Assembly: GCF_034931005.1 (NCBI RefSeq)
Contig: NZ_JAYGIN010000014.1
Coordinates: forward strand, 189,641-253,640
DNA: 64,000 bases
Source of the DNA: Arcicella sp034931005
GTDB lineage: Bacteria; Bacteroidota; Bacteroidia; Cytophagales; Spirosomataceae
Direction: 5' to 3'
Shown here: positions 16,231 to 24,856 of the stretch, piece by piece
Layout: the number at the start of each line of letters is the position of its first letter
How positions within the stretch are numbered: position 1 is the stretch's first letter
Position numbers and translations under genes: made by a program
The notes under the pieces: model-generated
What the model was told of the DNA's origin: nothing
The model's input: the letters and a program-made list of their open reading frames with translations, nothing else
Databases searched by the model: none

Positions 16231-17541
16231 ATGATTTCGCTTATTGATTTATATCAAAAATACAGAGAATGTTCTGGTGTTTCAACGGATACTCGTAAAA
16301 TTGGCTCAGATTCAATGTTTTTTGCCTTGAAAGGACCCAATTTTGATGCTAATGCTTTTGCACAACAAGCACTCGAAAAAGGTGCAAGGTATGCCGTAGT
16401 TGATGACCCAGAGGTAGTGACTGACGAGCGTTTTCTGTTGGTAGAAGATGGCTTGAAAGCTTTACAAGATTTAGCTAATTTTCATCGGAAACAGTTTAAT
16501 ATTCCTTTCATTGGACTTACGGGTTCTAACGGAAAAACAACTACCAAAGAGCTGATTAATAGTGTTTTATCGACAAAGTTTAATACTTATTGTACCGTTG
16601 GAAATCTCAATAATCACATCGGAGTTCCGCTTACTGTTTTAGCTATTGATGATTCGGTAGAAATTGCTATCATTGAAATGGGAGCAAATAAACAAGGTGA
16701 TATTAAGGAATTGGTAGAAATTTGTGAACCTACACATGGCTTTATTACCAACATTGGAAAGGCTCATTTAGAGGGTTTCGGTGGGGTAGAAGGCGTTGCA
16801 AAAGGTAAGGGCGAATTATTTGATTGGTTAGCTCAAAATCACCAAACAGTTTTTGTCAATATTGCTTCTGACCCAACGTATGAAATGGCTCAAGAACTTC
16901 ATGGGTTTAAAGAAATAATCACTTATACAACAAATACCAACAGAAGATTTCCGACAGTAGTGACCATGCAGGAAGAAATTCCAGTGGTAACTTTTACCGA
17001 AAGAGAAGGTGGATATTTTCAGTCTCATCTTACAGGTGCTTACAATTTTCAAAATATTGCGGCAGCGGTACGAATCGGTGAATATTTTGGTATTGATACC
17101 AAAACCGCTTGTCAAGCAGTGGCAGATTATGTTCCGAACAATAACCGTTCTCAATTTGTAGAGAAAGGTACAAATATGATTTTGATGGATGCTTACAATG
17201 CTAATCCATCGTCAATGTCGGCAGCTATTAAGAATTTCAATAATTTGAAAGCCGATAAAAAAATGGTGATTTTGGGTGATATGTTTGAATTGGGAGCCGA
17301 AGCCGAAGCCGAACACCAGGCCATTGGAACGCTTTTGTCAGCATGTAATTTTGAGAAAATTCTTTTGGTAGGGTCACTGATGGAAAATGCCGTAAGAGTT
17401 TTACCTGTGATGAAAGTGCTATATTTCCCTGATAAATTTGGGTTACACACATGGTTGCAGGATTATCCGCAAACCAATACACACGTACTCGTAAAAGGTT
17501 CTCGTGGAATGGGCTTAGAAAGTGTTTTACAGTTTTTGTAA
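16231..17541 (+). CDS. murF: UDP-N-acetylmuramoyl-tripeptide--D-alanyl-D-alanine ligase
   Basis: Adds D-Ala-D-Ala to the UDP-MurNAc tripeptide in cytoplasmic peptidoglycan synthesis, using ATP. The 436-residue length is normal. Three Mur-ligase domains are visible: an N-terminal UDP-substrate domain (GVSTDTRKIGSDSMFFALKG, about 16-35); a central ATPase with P-loop GSNGKTTTK (about 98-106), NLNNHIGVPLT and EMGANKQGDI; and a C-terminal domain with DAYNANPSSM (about 317-326). It is isolated from the usual dcw cluster: its neighbours are a secreted protein and a coiled-coil protein. Repeats lie on both sides; the downstream palindrome starts 2 bases after its stop. Confidence 0.95.
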   Translation: MISLIDLYQKYRECSGVSTDTRKIGSDSMFFALKGPNFDANAFAQQALEKGARYAVVDDPEVVTDERFLLVEDGLKALQDLANFHRKQFNIPFIGLTGSNGKTTTKELINSVLSTKFNTYCTVGNLNNHIGVPLTVLAIDDSVEIAIIEMGANKQGDIKELVEICEPTHGFITNIGKAHLEGFGGVEGVAKGKGELFDWLAQNHQTVFVNIASDPTYEMAQELHGFKEIITYTTNTNRRFPTVVTMQEEIPVVTFTEREGGYFQSHLTGAYNFQNIAAAVRIGEYFGIDTKTACQAVADYVPNNNRSQFVEKGTNMILMDAYNANPSSMSAAIKNFNNLKADKKMVILGDMFELGAEAEAEHQAIGTLLSACNFEKILLVGSLMENAVRVLPVMKVLYFPDKFGLHTWLQDYPQTNTHVLVKGSRGMGLESVLQFL

Positions 17542-17542
17542 A

Positions 17543-17642
17543 GTAACACAGACTTCAGTCTGTAAAAAAATAGATTTTATAATGTAACACAGACTTCAGT
17601 CTGTAAGTATTTTTTCTACATACAGACTGAAGCCTGTGTTAC
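17543..17642. repeat. CAGACTTCAGTCTG palindrome cluster, three copies
   Basis: Copies at 17543-17563 and 17584-17604 (direct, GTAACACAGACT... type) and 17622-17642 (inverted). The same family surrounds the RAYT gene at 60747. The first copy starts 2 bases after the murF stop, so the cluster probably forms the 3' end of the murF transcript. Confidence 0.85.
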
Positions 17643-17787
17643 ATCAATAGCCGTTTACTCATTTTCTATACCATTTACTCAATCACTCATAAACATTCCT
17701 GATTGAAAATATTACATTTGAACCATGTTACGTTAGTAATCATAGAATATCCCAAATTTTATCAAACTAATACCACCCATCAAAATC

Positions 17788-18777
17788 ATGGATAATTATT
17801 CATCTCAGAATTCCCCGCAAAAATCTGGAAATAATAATAATGCTCTCAAAGCAGGATTAGTAGTAATGACCTTACTATCAGGCGGTTTAGGTTATATGCT
17901 TTTTCAGTCGAAAGAGACAGTTACCAATCAGCAAGAAGTCATCAGTACGAAAGTGATGGAATTGGCACAAACTCGCACGAAATTAGATTCAATCACGGTA
18001 CAATTAGACGCTCAAATTGCAGAGGTGCAAAAATTAGGAGGCGATGTTACTGAATTGCAAAAGGCAAAAGCTGAATTGGAACAAGATAAAAAAGATTTAT
18101 CGAAGCGTTCATCAAGCGAAATTGCCAGTGTAAAATCTAAATATGAAGATAAAATCAGAAATTACGAATCATTATTAACTGCCAAAGAACAAGAATTAGT
18201 AAAACTTCGTGAAGAAAATGGCGTGTTAGCTTCCGAAAATCAAAATCTTAATTCTGAAAACTCAACACTTAAAACCGAAAAGCAAGGATTGGCTCAAAGT
18301 GTTGAAAAAGAAAAAGCTGAAAAAGAAGAAGTAACATCTAAAAATAAGATTTTAGCTGAAAAAGTAACCAAAGCAGCGGCTTTGAAAGCTGAATATGTGA
18401 AGGTTATCGGAATTAACGAAAAAGGAAAAGAATCAGAAGAAAAGCGATATAAAGCTAAAAAGTTGGCTAAAATTAAAATTGCTTTTCAGTTAGCCAAAAA
18501 TGATGTAACTGAACAAGAACGTAAAACGGTTTTTATCAGAGTGCTTGACCCAGACGGTTCAACGATTTTTGATTCGGCAACAGGTTCTGGAAACTTTACT
18601 TTTAATGGTCAAGAATTGGCTTATACCACTCGTGGAGATTTGAATTATGACAATGAAAATCTTTATATCGAAATGGTTTATGGTCGTGGAGGAACACTTT
18701 ATCGTGAAGGAAAATATACCGTAGAATTATACGCCGAAGGTTTCAAAATTGGAACGGGTGGATTTGAGGTAAAATAA
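17788..18777 (+). CDS. Membrane-anchored coiled-coil protein of unknown function
   Basis: 329 residues. An Asn/Ser-rich cytoplasmic start is followed by a single membrane helix (about 22-39). A long coiled coil then runs to about residue 210, with Lys/Glu/Leu/Gln heptads. The C-terminal domain (about 215-329) looks beta-rich, with RVLDPDGSTIFDSATGSGNF and GKYTVELYAEGF, suggesting an immunoglobulin-like fold outside the cytoplasmic membrane. The overall design fits a cell-envelope spacer or tether. I do not recognise a named family. A terminator follows directly (18796-18829), and no operon partner is seen. Confidence 0.7.
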   Translation: MDNYSSQNSPQKSGNNNNALKAGLVVMTLLSGGLGYMLFQSKETVTNQQEVISTKVMELAQTRTKLDSITVQLDAQIAEVQKLGGDVTELQKAKAELEQDKKDLSKRSSSEIASVKSKYEDKIRNYESLLTAKEQELVKLREENGVLASENQNLNSENSTLKTEKQGLAQSVEKEKAEKEEVTSKNKILAEKVTKAAALKAEYVKVIGINEKGKESEEKRYKAKKLAKIKIAFQLAKNDVTEQERKTVFIRVLDPDGSTIFDSATGSGNFTFNGQELAYTTRGDLNYDNENLYIEMVYGRGGTLYREGKYTVELYAEGFKIGTGGFEVK

Positions 18778-18795
18778 TATTTTAAGATATTTTTT

Positions 18796-18829
18796 AAGAG
18801 GGTTTCGTTCAAAACGAAGCCCTCTTTTT
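18796..18829 (+). terminator. Rho-independent terminator of the coiled-coil gene
   Basis: AAGAGGGTTTCGTT, loop CAAA, then ACGAAGCCCTCTTTTT, 19 bases behind the stop codon. Confidence 0.85.
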
Positions 18830-18925
18830 ATATTTAAGTGTTACAGTAAAATTAGTTTTGCTTTAATGTTGAAAATCAATATCTTATGAAAATCAATCAA
18901 CCAATAACTAATTTTCAGTAACTAC

Positions 18926-19321
18926 TTAGCACCCACAAAAACCTCTGAAAGTGTAAAAATAAGCTTTCTTTTTCACCACTAATTTTACTTTATAAAGCTG
19001 ATATTCCAAACAAGAATTAGGTTCTTTTCGAGTAGCTGTTTGTCGGATAAAAATACTTGCTTTTCCATTGCTATAACCTATTGGGTATTTTTTTGAGCCT
19101 TTAATTTCATGGAAATCTTCATCTTTTCCATACAGATTAAACAAGGTAATATTTTTCCCTAACGAATCCTCTTCCGATAAATTTCCAATAATTTTATTTC
19201 CTGATTCAATATAACAACCTGCGTGACTTTTAGGGTCGAGCAAAGGTTTGAAACTTGGTTTTTGTGCGAATGTATTGGCATAACTTAAAAAAAGTAAAAC
19301 CGCAGTGAAGATTGATTTCAT
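18926..19321 (-). CDS. Hypothetical secreted protein
   Basis: 131 residues from the ATG at 19321, which puts a clear signal peptide (MKSIFTAVLLFLSYANTFAQ) at the start; an upstream in-frame Met at 19354 would bury it. The mature part is about 110 residues with four Cys (two near the end in RGFCGC, one near residue 36, one near 104), which could pair in the periplasm. It carries no recognisable domain. Its 3' neighbour is the coiled-coil gene on the other strand. Another small signal-peptide protein (47279-47710) is similar in size but not obviously related. Confidence 0.65.
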   Translation of the reverse strand: MKSIFTAVLLFLSYANTFAQKPSFKPLLDPKSHAGCYIESGNKIIGNLSEEDSLGKNITLFNLYGKDEDFHEIKGSKKYPIGYSNGKASIFIRQTATRKEPNSCLEYQLYKVKLVVKKKAYFYTFRGFCGC

Positions 19322-19667
19322 GAGATATTTTGAGTTAAAGTTTTCTGAGAACAATATAGAACTATATTCTCAGAAGTCTTTCTAATATTTAGTATTCGGT
19401 ACACTGTCATTATCAAGGGAGGAAAATAGTTTGGCATAGGCGTTTTATATCATAAAGTTATAAAAATGGTATGCTTATATCCTCTTGAATAACCTTGAAA
19501 GGTAGATAAATAATCTTTGAAAATTATTTTTTACGATAAAATATCTGATTTTAATGATTTTGATGGAAAAACTAAAAACTTCTGCTCAATCATTTTTTAA
19601 ATCAAAGATAAAGGCATTAATTTTGTATTATTCTAAGAAATAGCATTGTACAAAAATTATTATAAAA
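19322..19667. other. Divergent intergenic region upstream of ahcY
   Basis: 346 bases without a gene. It contains a likely ahcY promoter near the end (19618-19625). I looked for an S-adenosylhomocysteine or SAM riboswitch and saw no convincing paired structure. The rest is AT-rich with no strong repeats. Confidence 0.5.
19618..19625 (+). promoter_or_regulatory. Likely promoter -7 box of ahcY
   Basis: TAATTTTG fits the Bacteroidota -7 consensus TAnnTTTG and lies 42 bases upstream of the start codon. The -33 TTG element is not clear. Confidence 0.45.
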
Positions 19668-20984
19668 ATGTCAACTGAAACGCAACAGTACGTTCCGTAC
19701 AAAGTAAAAGACATCGCTCTTGCTGAGTGGGGTCGCAAAGAAATTCGTTTAGCAGAAGCTGAAATGCCAGGTTTAATGGCTCTTCGTGCTGAATACGGTG
19801 CTGCACAACCATTGAAAGGTGCAAGAATTGCAGGATGTCTTCACATGACAATCCAAACAGCCGTTTTGATTGAAACTTTAACTGCTTTGGGTGCTGACGT
19901 AACTTGGTCATCTTGTAACATTTTCTCTACACAAGACCATGCTGCTGCGGCTATCGCTGCTGCGGGTATTCCAGTTTATGCTTGGAAAGGTATGAACGAA
20001 GAAGAATTCAACTGGTGTATTGAGCAAACTTTATTTTTCGGAGAAGAGCGTCAACCATTGAATATGATTTTGGATGATGGTGGTGATTTGACAAACATGG
20101 TGTTTGACGAATATCCTGAGTTAATCGACGGTATCAAAGGTCTTTCAGAAGAAACTACTACGGGTGTTCACCGTTTGTATGAGCGTTTGAAAAATGGAAC
20201 ATTATATCTTCCTGCTATCAACGTTAATGATTCAGTAACGAAATCTAAATTTGATAACAAATACGGTTGTAAAGAATCATTAGTTGACTCAATCCGTCGT
20301 GCTACTGACTTAATGTTAGCTGGTAAAGTAGCGGTTGTAGCAGGTTATGGTGACGTTGGAAAAGGTTCTGCTGAATCTTTACGTGGAGCTGGTTGTAGAG
20401 TTTTAGTAACTGAAATTGACCCAATCTGTGCTTTACAAGCAGCAATGGACGGTTTTGAAGTTGTTACGATGGACGAAGCCGCTACTCGTGCTAATATCTT
20501 CGTTACAGCAACTGGTAACTTAAAAATCATTCGTGAGAAACATTTCAGAGCGATGAAAGATAAGGCTATCGTTTGTAACATCGGTCACTTCGATAACGAA
20601 ATCGACATGGCTTGGTTAAACGGAGCTTACGGTTCATCGAAAGAGCAAATCAAACCACAAGTAGATTTGTATAATATCGACGGAAAAGAAATCATCGTAT
20701 TGGCTGAAGGTCGTTTAGTAAACTTAGGTTGTGCTATGGGACACCCATCTTTTGTAATGTCTAACTCTTTCTGTAACCAAACTTTGGCTCAGTTAGAATT
20801 GTGGGTAAATACAGACAAATACGAGAAGAAATTATACATCCTTCCTAAGCACTTAGATGAGAAAGTTGCCTTCTTGCACTTAGCTCATATTGGTGCTAAA
20901 TTGGAAAAATTGGAAATTGACCAAGCTGAATATATTGGTGTATCGGTTGAAGGACCATTCAAATCAGAACACTATCGTTATTAA
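19668..20984 (+). CDS. ahcY: Adenosylhomocysteinase
   Basis: Splits S-adenosylhomocysteine into adenosine and homocysteine with tightly bound NAD, clearing the product inhibitor of methyl transfer. The 438-residue length is typical. Marks: LHMTIQTAVLIETL (about 58-71), SSCNIFSTQDHAAAA (about 81-95), the NAD-binding GYGDVGKG (226-233), and the C-terminal GPFKSEHYRY ending, which reaches into the neighbouring NAD site of the tetramer. Codon use is smoother and more GC-rich at third positions than in the neighbours, as expected for a highly expressed gene. It is monocistronic, with its own promoter and a strong terminator. Confidence 0.98.
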   Translation: MSTETQQYVPYKVKDIALAEWGRKEIRLAEAEMPGLMALRAEYGAAQPLKGARIAGCLHMTIQTAVLIETLTALGADVTWSSCNIFSTQDHAAAAIAAAGIPVYAWKGMNEEEFNWCIEQTLFFGEERQPLNMILDDGGDLTNMVFDEYPELIDGIKGLSEETTTGVHRLYERLKNGTLYLPAINVNDSVTKSKFDNKYGCKESLVDSIRRATDLMLAGKVAVVAGYGDVGKGSAESLRGAGCRVLVTEIDPICALQAAMDGFEVVTMDEAATRANIFVTATGNLKIIREKHFRAMKDKAIVCNIGHFDNEIDMAWLNGAYGSSKEQIKPQVDLYNIDGKEIIVLAEGRLVNLGCAMGHPSFVMSNSFCNQTLAQLELWVNTDKYEKKLYILPKHLDEKVAFLHLAHIGAKLEKLEIDQAEYIGVSVEGPFKSEHYRY

Positions 20985-21006
20985 GATTTTGGAATCTTGA
21001 GCATTA

Positions 21007-21044
21007 AAAACTCCCTGTCGGATTTATCTGGCAGGGAGTTTTTG
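21007..21044 (+). terminator. Rho-independent terminator of ahcY
   Basis: AAACTCCCTG and CAGGGAGTTTTT around a 12-base loop, 23 bases behind the stop codon. Confidence 0.85.
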
Positions 21045-21090
21045 TATTTACAGAATCTAATACCTATTTTTAAGTTTAAATTATATACAA

Positions 21091-21714
21091 ATGGTAGCTA
21101 CTCGCTCACAAATACGAAAAAAGCGTCTTCCTGTTAAAACGAAAGATATACCTTCATACCTTATCTACGAAGTGATGGATGGAAAACCTATTTATTATGA
21201 AGGATTTAGAGAAGTTCTAACAAACCAAAAGACATTTGAAGAAGTAATGGGAAGTAGCCGACTACAAACAAGAATTATAATGGCTATAATTAGCTATATG
21301 TTAAAAAATATTTCTGAAGAAATTTATGAAATCGTAACAAATGAATTTGGACTACATATTGGGCAAGGAAATAATTTGTCAGGAGATATAGGTATTTATG
21401 AAATAAATCAATTAAAAGATAGTCCAGACGAAGATAAATATTTTAATATCCCGCCCAAAATAATGATTGAAATAGACACACAAGCCAATATGGATTATGT
21501 TTTAGACAATGATTATTTTCATAAAAAAACACAGAAACTACTTGATTTTGGCGTGGAAAAAGTAATCTGGTATTACACAATTTCTAAGAAAGTTATGGTG
21601 GCAGAAAACGATAAATCTTGGACAATTGATAATTGGGATAAAACGGTAGAAGTGATGCCCAATCTTTACCTTTGTCTGACTGATTTGATGTTGAAAAAAG
21701 GTATTGCACTATAA
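21091..21714 (+). CDS. Uma2 family (DUF820) PD-(D/E)XK nuclease-like protein
   Basis: A 207-residue member of the Uma2 family. Members share the PD-(D/E)XK nuclease fold and are abundant in cyanobacteria and Bacteroidota, but their biological role is unsettled. The active-site pattern is visible: SGDIGIYE (about residues 96-103), then PPKIMIEIDTQ (about 124-134), then YFHKKTQKLLDFGVEKVIWY (about 148-167). It stands alone with its own hairpin terminator at 21729-21754. No toxin-antitoxin, restriction or phage gene lies nearby, so the context gives no clue to its target. Confidence 0.85.
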   Translation: MVATRSQIRKKRLPVKTKDIPSYLIYEVMDGKPIYYEGFREVLTNQKTFEEVMGSSRLQTRIIMAIISYMLKNISEEIYEIVTNEFGLHIGQGNNLSGDIGIYEINQLKDSPDEDKYFNIPPKIMIEIDTQANMDYVLDNDYFHKKTQKLLDFGVEKVIWYYTISKKVMVAENDKSWTIDNWDKTVEVMPNLYLCLTDLMLKKGIAL

Positions 21715-21728
21715 AATTCTTTATTATT

Positions 21729-21754
21729 GAACTCCTACTAAAGTGGGAGTTTTT
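21729..21754 (+). terminator. Short terminator of the Uma2 gene
   Basis: GAACTCCTAC, loop TAAA, GTGGGAGTTTTT. Confidence 0.7.
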
Positions 21755-21780
21755 GCTTTTCAGCGATAATTATTCGTAAT

Positions 21781-22602
21781 TTGCACCCCAAACATATAAA
21801 AACTCCCTTGCCTACAAAATCTTTACATATAGAACCATCGTTAAAAACCGAAAGCCCGAGATTTGATATTGAGAAATTAAATCAATATAAACTTTCTTGT
21901 GAGGTTTCTGAATCATCTTTTTACTGTGAAGTCACTGATTTGACTGATAATGAGGTGATTGCAACTGAAAACTACCAATTCCCTGTTTCTGAATCTGACA
22001 ATTCAATTTCTCAGTTTTTACAAACCATTTATGAAACTCATGATTTCTTGAAGTCTTTGAAATGGAAATCTGTTGAAATTATTATTGATAATCAGGCATT
22101 TACTTTAGTTCCAACAGATTTATTTAGAAAAGAATATACCATTAGATACCTCCAATTAGCGAAGGGTGTATTAATCACAGATGAGGAAGAAGTGAATGCT
22201 TACACACACGAAGATTTAGGTGTTATCAATGTGTATAGCACTGACCGTGAATTATGTAATTGGTTTTCAGAGGTTTATCCTTTAGTCGATATTTCATATA
22301 AACATAAAACGAGTCAATTAATTGATTTTGCAGTTCTGTCAAGTAAGGCTCAAACTGCTTTTGTCCATTTTGGTAATCAGCATTTTACAATGGTTATTAC
22401 TGTAAATGGTACTTTGAAATATTGTAATCGTTTTCTTTACAAAACCTCTCAAGATTTGGTCTATTACGTTCTTTTTGCCATGAATGAATTAGAAGTAGAA
22501 CCAGATGAAATTTTCCTTCGACTTTACGGAAACATTAAGGAACAAACGGAAGATTTTAATTTACTTAATCAGTATTTACCAAATGTTAAAATAGGTATAT
22601 GA
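21781..22602 (+). CDS. DUF3822 family protein
   Basis: A 273-residue protein resembling the Bacteroidota DUF3822 family, which has an actin/ASKHA-like fold according to what is known of it (function unknown). Landmarks are FDIEKLNQYKLSC near residue 28, LVPTDLFRKE near 108, and VHFGNQHFTMVI near 205. It overlaps coaD by four bases (ATGA), a classic partnership for this family; in many relatives the 16S rRNA methyltransferase gene rsmD lies between the two and here it does not. The start is uncertain. The open frame begins with TTG at 21781, which itself sits inside a promoter-like TAATTTGCAC, so translation may begin a little further in. Confidence 0.8.
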   Translation: MHPKHIKTPLPTKSLHIEPSLKTESPRFDIEKLNQYKLSCEVSESSFYCEVTDLTDNEVIATENYQFPVSESDNSISQFLQTIYETHDFLKSLKWKSVEIIIDNQAFTLVPTDLFRKEYTIRYLQLAKGVLITDEEEVNAYTHEDLGVINVYSTDRELCNWFSEVYPLVDISYKHKTSQLIDFAVLSSKAQTAFVHFGNQHFTMVITVNGTLKYCNRFLYKTSQDLVYYVLFAMNELEVEPDEIFLRLYGNIKEQTEDFNLLNQYLPNVKIGI

Positions 22603-23054
22603 AAAAAGTTGGTTTCTTTCCTGGTTCTTTTGACCCTTTCACGAAGGGACACGAAGATATTGTAGTACGTGCTTTGACTCTTTTTGATGAAATTATCATC
22701 GGAATTGGACATAATGCCAATAAAGCAAGATATTTTCCGATTGAAAAAATGATTGCTTGGATTGAGCTGACTTTTGAAAATCAGCCCGTTAGTGTTGTTT
22801 CTTACAATGACTTAACTGCCAATGTCGCCAAAGATATGGGGGCAAATTTCTTGATTAGAGGATTACGCAATACCACAGATTTTGAATACGAAAACTCTAT
22901 TGCTCAAGTAAACCGATATTTGGTGGAAAATTTGGAAACTGTATTCTTAATTACTTCACCACATTTAGCACCTATCAGCTCAACCATTATTCGTGATTTG
23001 CATCGATACGGCACAAATGTTGACGAGTTTTTGCCTTATAATATCAACACTTAA
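22599..23054 (+). CDS. coaD: Pantetheine-phosphate adenylyltransferase
   Basis: Transfers AMP from ATP to 4'-phosphopantetheine, the penultimate step of coenzyme A synthesis. The 151-residue length is normal for the bacterial hexameric enzyme. The nucleotidyltransferase signature GSFDPFTKGH (residues 9-18) holds the T/HxGH active site, and LIRGLRN (about 87-93) and ISSTIIRDL (about 127-135) complete the ATP site. It is translationally coupled to DUF3822. Its 3' end overlaps the converging marR gene by 11 bases, so the two transcripts are antisense to each other at their ends. Confidence 0.96.
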   Translation: MKKVGFFPGSFDPFTKGHEDIVVRALTLFDEIIIGIGHNANKARYFPIEKMIAWIELTFENQPVSVVSYNDLTANVAKDMGANFLIRGLRNTTDFEYENSIAQVNRYLVENLETVFLITSPHLAPISSTIIRDLHRYGTNVDEFLPYNINT

Positions 23055-23577
23055 TTTTTCCTTCTACTAAATTTATTTTTAAATAACTGGTATCTGAACC
23101 TAATTCATTGTGGTTTTCGTAATAATTTGTCAGAGAAAATAGAATATCTTTTAGTTGTTCTAATTTCTCTTTGCCAATTATTTCCATGATTTTTGCTTCA
23201 ATCATCTCAGAGCATTCTTTCCAATCAAGCATACAGTCAACGCCTTTTTCACTCAATTTGACGACCATAATTCGGGCATCGCTCGAATGTTTTTCAGTTG
23301 TTACGTATCCTTCGTCTTGTAATTCTTTTACCAATTTACTCATTGCTTGTTTCGTTACGCCTGCCAATTGAGCAAGTGTATTGATATTTGAGCCTTGAAA
23401 ATCAATGTGAATTAAAGCCACCATGTGTCCAACACGAAAATTTACATATCCTTTGGAACGTAAAAATTCCCCTGCAATTTCCCTAATCAGGCGATGAGAC
23501 TTACTTAATAAGCCTCCTAAATGACGTTTTTTGCCTTGTTTAAAGCTATCTATTTCTTCTATTTTCAGATTTGACAT
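23044..23577 (-). CDS. MarR family transcriptional regulator, likely repressor of the efflux operon
   Basis: A 177-residue winged-helix regulator, a little longer than typical MarR. The HTH lies at about residues 63-87 (TLAQLAGVTKQAMSKLVKELQDEGYV) and is followed by the wing residues EKHSSDARIMVVKLSEKG with the conserved DAR motif. Flanking helices at both ends make the dimer. It is divergent from the three-gene efflux operon at 23774, with opposed promoters and inverted repeats between them, the usual layout of an autoregulated drug-responsive repressor. The ligand cannot be predicted. Its 3' end overlaps coaD by 11 bases. Confidence 0.88.
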   Translation of the reverse strand: MSNLKIEEIDSFKQGKKRHLGGLLSKSHRLIREIAGEFLRSKGYVNFRVGHMVALIHIDFQGSNINTLAQLAGVTKQAMSKLVKELQDEGYVTTEKHSSDARIMVVKLSEKGVDCMLDWKECSEMIEAKIMEIIGKEKLEQLKDILFSLTNYYENHNELGSDTSYLKINLVEGKIKC

Positions 23578-23622
23578 ATCAGTTTTGGATTATTTCCAAG
23601 AGTAAAGATGATATTTTCAAGA

Positions 23623-23653
23623 CAAAGTTACAAATAAAAAAAATAATTGTCAA
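23623..23653 (-). promoter_or_regulatory. Promoter of marR
   Basis: On the minus strand, TTGAC (23653-23649), 18-base spacer, TAACTTTG (23630-23623). This is a full match to the Bacteroidota -33/-7 pattern, about 45 bases upstream of the marR start. Confidence 0.75.
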
Positions 23654-23716
23654 TCTACTTGACTAATTTAGTAAACTTCGTTTACCTTTGTATTGTCAAT
23701 AAGGTTTACTAAATAG
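23646..23716. promoter_or_regulatory. Candidate MarR operator region
   Basis: GTCAA-N5-TTGAC joins the two -33 boxes. GTAAAC-TTC-GTTTAC (23671-23685) overlaps the efflux -7 box. TTTAGTAAAC (23667-23676) recurs inverted as GTTTACTAAA (23704-23713), and ATTGTCAAT occurs twice (23646-23654 and 23692-23700). Confidence 0.55.
23659..23690 (+). promoter_or_regulatory. Promoter of the efflux operon
   Basis: TTGAC (23659-23663), 19-base spacer, TACCTTTG (23683-23690). It lies 83 bases upstream of the membrane fusion protein start, leaving a leader that carries a second copy of the inverted repeat. Confidence 0.8.
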
Positions 23717-23773
23717 TTTATGTTCAAAACTACTTCTTAAATCAATCACACAAACTCCAAATAAATAGATAAA

Positions 23774-24811
23774 ATGGAAAATCAAAATACTATCAAAAAG
23801 TACATTCCACGTATCATAATTTTTACATTATTAGGTTTTGGAGCGTATTACGGGTACAAAAAATACCACTACGCCCAAACTCATGAGGATACTGACAATG
23901 CTCAAATCGAAACTTATTTCGTGCCAGTTTTGCCAAGAATGGCAGGTTACGTCAAGACTGTCAGTGTTAAGGATTATGATTTGGTGACTAAAGACCAAGT
24001 TTTAGCAGAAATTGATACTGATGAAGCAAAATTAATTTTAGATGAATTAAATGCTGATTATGTACAAGCTCAAACAGACGTTGAAAATGCAAAAGCTAAT
24101 ATCAGCAACCTTAATATTACAGTGAAGTCGGCGGAGGCAAATTTGAAAGCAAATTTTTTACGTAAAGAAAAAGCTAAAAAAGATGCTGACCGTGATGCCA
24201 ATTTAGTAGCTGAAAATGCCATTACTCGTAAACAATCAGATGATAGCAAGGCGAATTTTGAGATTTTGTCGGCTCAATATGATGCAGGAAAAGAGGATAT
24301 TTTAACGGCAAAATCGAAAATGCCAATTTTACAAGCCGCTTTACATAAGGCAGAGGCAGTTTTGGGGGTGAAGAAAGTCAAAATTGAGCAACAAAAATTG
24401 AAACTGACTTATGCTAAAGTATATGCTCCATCGTCAGGAAGAATTGGTAAAAAGAATATAGAAGCAGGTCAATTTATTCAAGCAGGTCAGCCTTTGATGA
24501 CGGTGGTACAAGATACCAATTTTTGGGTAGTTGCCAATTTCAAAGAAACGCAAGTGAGCCGTTTGGTAATCGGTGCAGAAGTTGAATTAAAATTAGATGC
24601 TTATCCAAACCGTATTTTGAAAGGTAAAATTGTTTCCATTGCTGAATCAACAGGAGCAAAAACTTCCTTGTTACCTCCTGATAATGCTTCTGGAAACTTT
24701 GTGAAAGTTACGCAACGTGTACCTGTGAAAATTGAAATTGAAGATTTGCAAAAGAATAAAGATATACTTCGTGCAGGACTTTCATTAGAGGTTTCAGTGC
24801 CTTTAAAATAA
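23774..24811 (+). CDS. Efflux membrane fusion protein, EmrA/HlyD type
   Basis: A 345-residue periplasmic adaptor of a tripartite drug exporter. One N-terminal membrane helix (about 13-30) is followed by the sequence DTDNAQIETYFVPVLPRMAGYV (read in two parts, about 41-62), typical of EmrA. A lipoyl-like half with LAEIDTDE, a coiled-coil hairpin (about 95-200) and the second lipoyl half (YAKVYAPSSGRIGKKN) come next. The beta-barrel domain closes the chain. It links the DHA2 pump encoded next to the TolC-like channel. First gene of the operon; 45 bases separate it from the pump gene. Confidence 0.92.
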   Translation: MENQNTIKKYIPRIIIFTLLGFGAYYGYKKYHYAQTHEDTDNAQIETYFVPVLPRMAGYVKTVSVKDYDLVTKDQVLAEIDTDEAKLILDELNADYVQAQTDVENAKANISNLNITVKSAEANLKANFLRKEKAKKDADRDANLVAENAITRKQSDDSKANFEILSAQYDAGKEDILTAKSKMPILQAALHKAEAVLGVKKVKIEQQKLKLTYAKVYAPSSGRIGKKNIEAGQFIQAGQPLMTVVQDTNFWVVANFKETQVSRLVIGAEVELKLDAYPNRILKGKIVSIAESTGAKTSLLPPDNASGNFVKVTQRVPVKIEIEDLQKNKDILRAGLSLEVSVPLK

Positions 24812-24856
24812 GCTTTTTTGAATTACCTATCATCAACATAAAATTTATATCTTAAA

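Noticed and set aside
19322..19667. SAH or SAM riboswitch upstream of ahcY
   Set aside because: No conserved paired core could be recognised by eye; a covariance-model search would be needed to say more.
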